From an uncultured Burkholderiales bacterium (GTDB lineage Bacteria; Pseudomonadota; Gammaproteobacteria; Burkholderiales; Burkholderiaceae), in the NCBI GenBank assembly GCA_937891045.1, contig CALBEV010000173.1:1-17729 (forward strand): a stretch of 17,729 nucleotides of DNA. The letters are read 5' to 3'. Position 1 is the first letter of the stretch, and each line of letters begins with the position of its first letter. A program made the translations under genes and the position numbers. The notes beneath the pieces are model-generated. The model saw only the letters and a program-made list of their open reading frames with translations. It was not told the DNA's origin and made no database searches. This document shows positions 17,489 to 17,729 of the stretch, piece by piece.

Positions 17489-17676
17489 CTTGGTCAAGCG
17501 CCAATTCACGGCCACGGGCATCAATCAGTTGTGGGTGGCCGACATGACCTACGTGCCGACATGGGTTGGGTTCTTGTACCTGGCTGTTGTGGTGGATGTG
17601 TACAGCCGCAAGGTGGTGGGCTGGGCGTTTGGGGAACGTATGACCAGCGACTTGGTGGTGGCGGCATTAAATATGG
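17463..17676 (+). pseudogene. IS3-family transposase OrfB fragment
   Basis: In the frame beginning near 17463 the text [20 protein letters not shown] then MTYVPTW and LYLAVVVDVYSRKVVGWAFG matches the start of the integrase core of IS3-family OrfB. The first catalytic Asp (WVADMTY) is present. The protein breaks off after AALNM, before the second Asp and the Glu of the DDE triad, and it has no N-terminal part, so it is a dead remnant. Its beginning overlaps the 3' end of cbbR1, and its end meets a sequence that looks like another element's terminus. Confidence 0.85.
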
Positions 17677-17729
17677 TGAATCGGCCCGGGTATTGAGGAG
17701 GCAAAATACTCCGAGAGGACCGAGCTATG
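17677..17729 (+). mobile_element. Probable left end of a second IS3-family element, cut by the window edge
   Basis: The text beginning TGAATCGGCCCGGG at 17677 resembles, from memory, the terminal inverted repeats TGAACCGCCCCGGG of several IS3-family elements. It is followed by GAGGAG...CTCC, an AGAGGA ribosome-like site, and ATG as the last three bases (17727-17729), which would be the start of OrfA. Homology of the transposase fragment stops just where this terminus begins, as expected if the element inserted into the fragment. The rest lies outside the window, so the call is tentative. Confidence 0.5.

Overview
The window is a Calvin-Benson-Bassham (CBB) carbon-fixation locus from what looks like a betaproteobacterium of the Burkholderiales, most likely Comamonadaceae. 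This guess rests on the gene order, the high GC content and the protein sequences (Rhodoferax, Limnohabitans and Hydrogenophaga come to mind). No rRNA or other phylogenetic marker is present to confirm it. The sequence encodes all Calvin-cycle enzymes except ribose-5-phosphate isomerase, triose-phosphate isomerase and a dedicated sedoheptulose bisphosphatase; CbbF and CbbA commonly cover the last role.

Layout. Two transcription units run on the minus strand, each with its own divergent LysR-type regulator on the plus strand. From right to left, unit 1 is cbbR1 (+, 16568-17488), then cbbL, cbbS, cbbQ, cbbO and a 105-residue unknown protein (16445 down to 10787). It encodes form IA Rubisco with its CbbQ/CbbO activase and no carboxysome genes. 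Unit 2 is cbbR2 (+, 9840-10781), then cbbY, cbbE, cbbF, cbbP, cbbT, cbbZ, cbbG, cbbK and cbbA (9729 down to 217). It encodes a sugar-phosphate clean-up phosphatase, the regeneration enzymes including phosphoribulokinase, phosphoglycolate phosphatase, and the reduction enzymes. The 3' ends of cbbR2 and the 105-residue gene face each other with 5 bases between them.

How it fits together. CbbP makes ribulose-1,5-bisphosphate, CbbLS carboxylates it, CbbQO removes inhibitory sugar phosphates from Rubisco, CbbY and CbbZ dispose of misfire and oxygenation products, and CbbK, CbbG, CbbA, CbbF, CbbT and CbbE reduce 3-phosphoglycerate and regenerate the acceptor. The order Y-E-F-P-T-Z-G-K-A is that of the classic Ralstonia/Cupriavidus form IC operon, but here the expected cbbLSX is absent and a regulator plus form IA cbbLSQO module lies next door. 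I read this as replacement of one Rubisco module by another.

Points of note. cbbE is broken by an apparent one-base deletion near codon 32, in a short G run, so it could be a sequencing error. The cbbY promoter has a good sigma-70 match with a LysR-like palindrome centred near -63. The right edge (17463-17729) carries an IS3-family transposase fragment that runs into the 3' end of cbbR1, followed by what looks like the left end of a second IS3-family element. I found no tRNA, rRNA or CRISPR, and no clearly novel multi-gene system. The best unknown is the 105-residue gene after cbbO.
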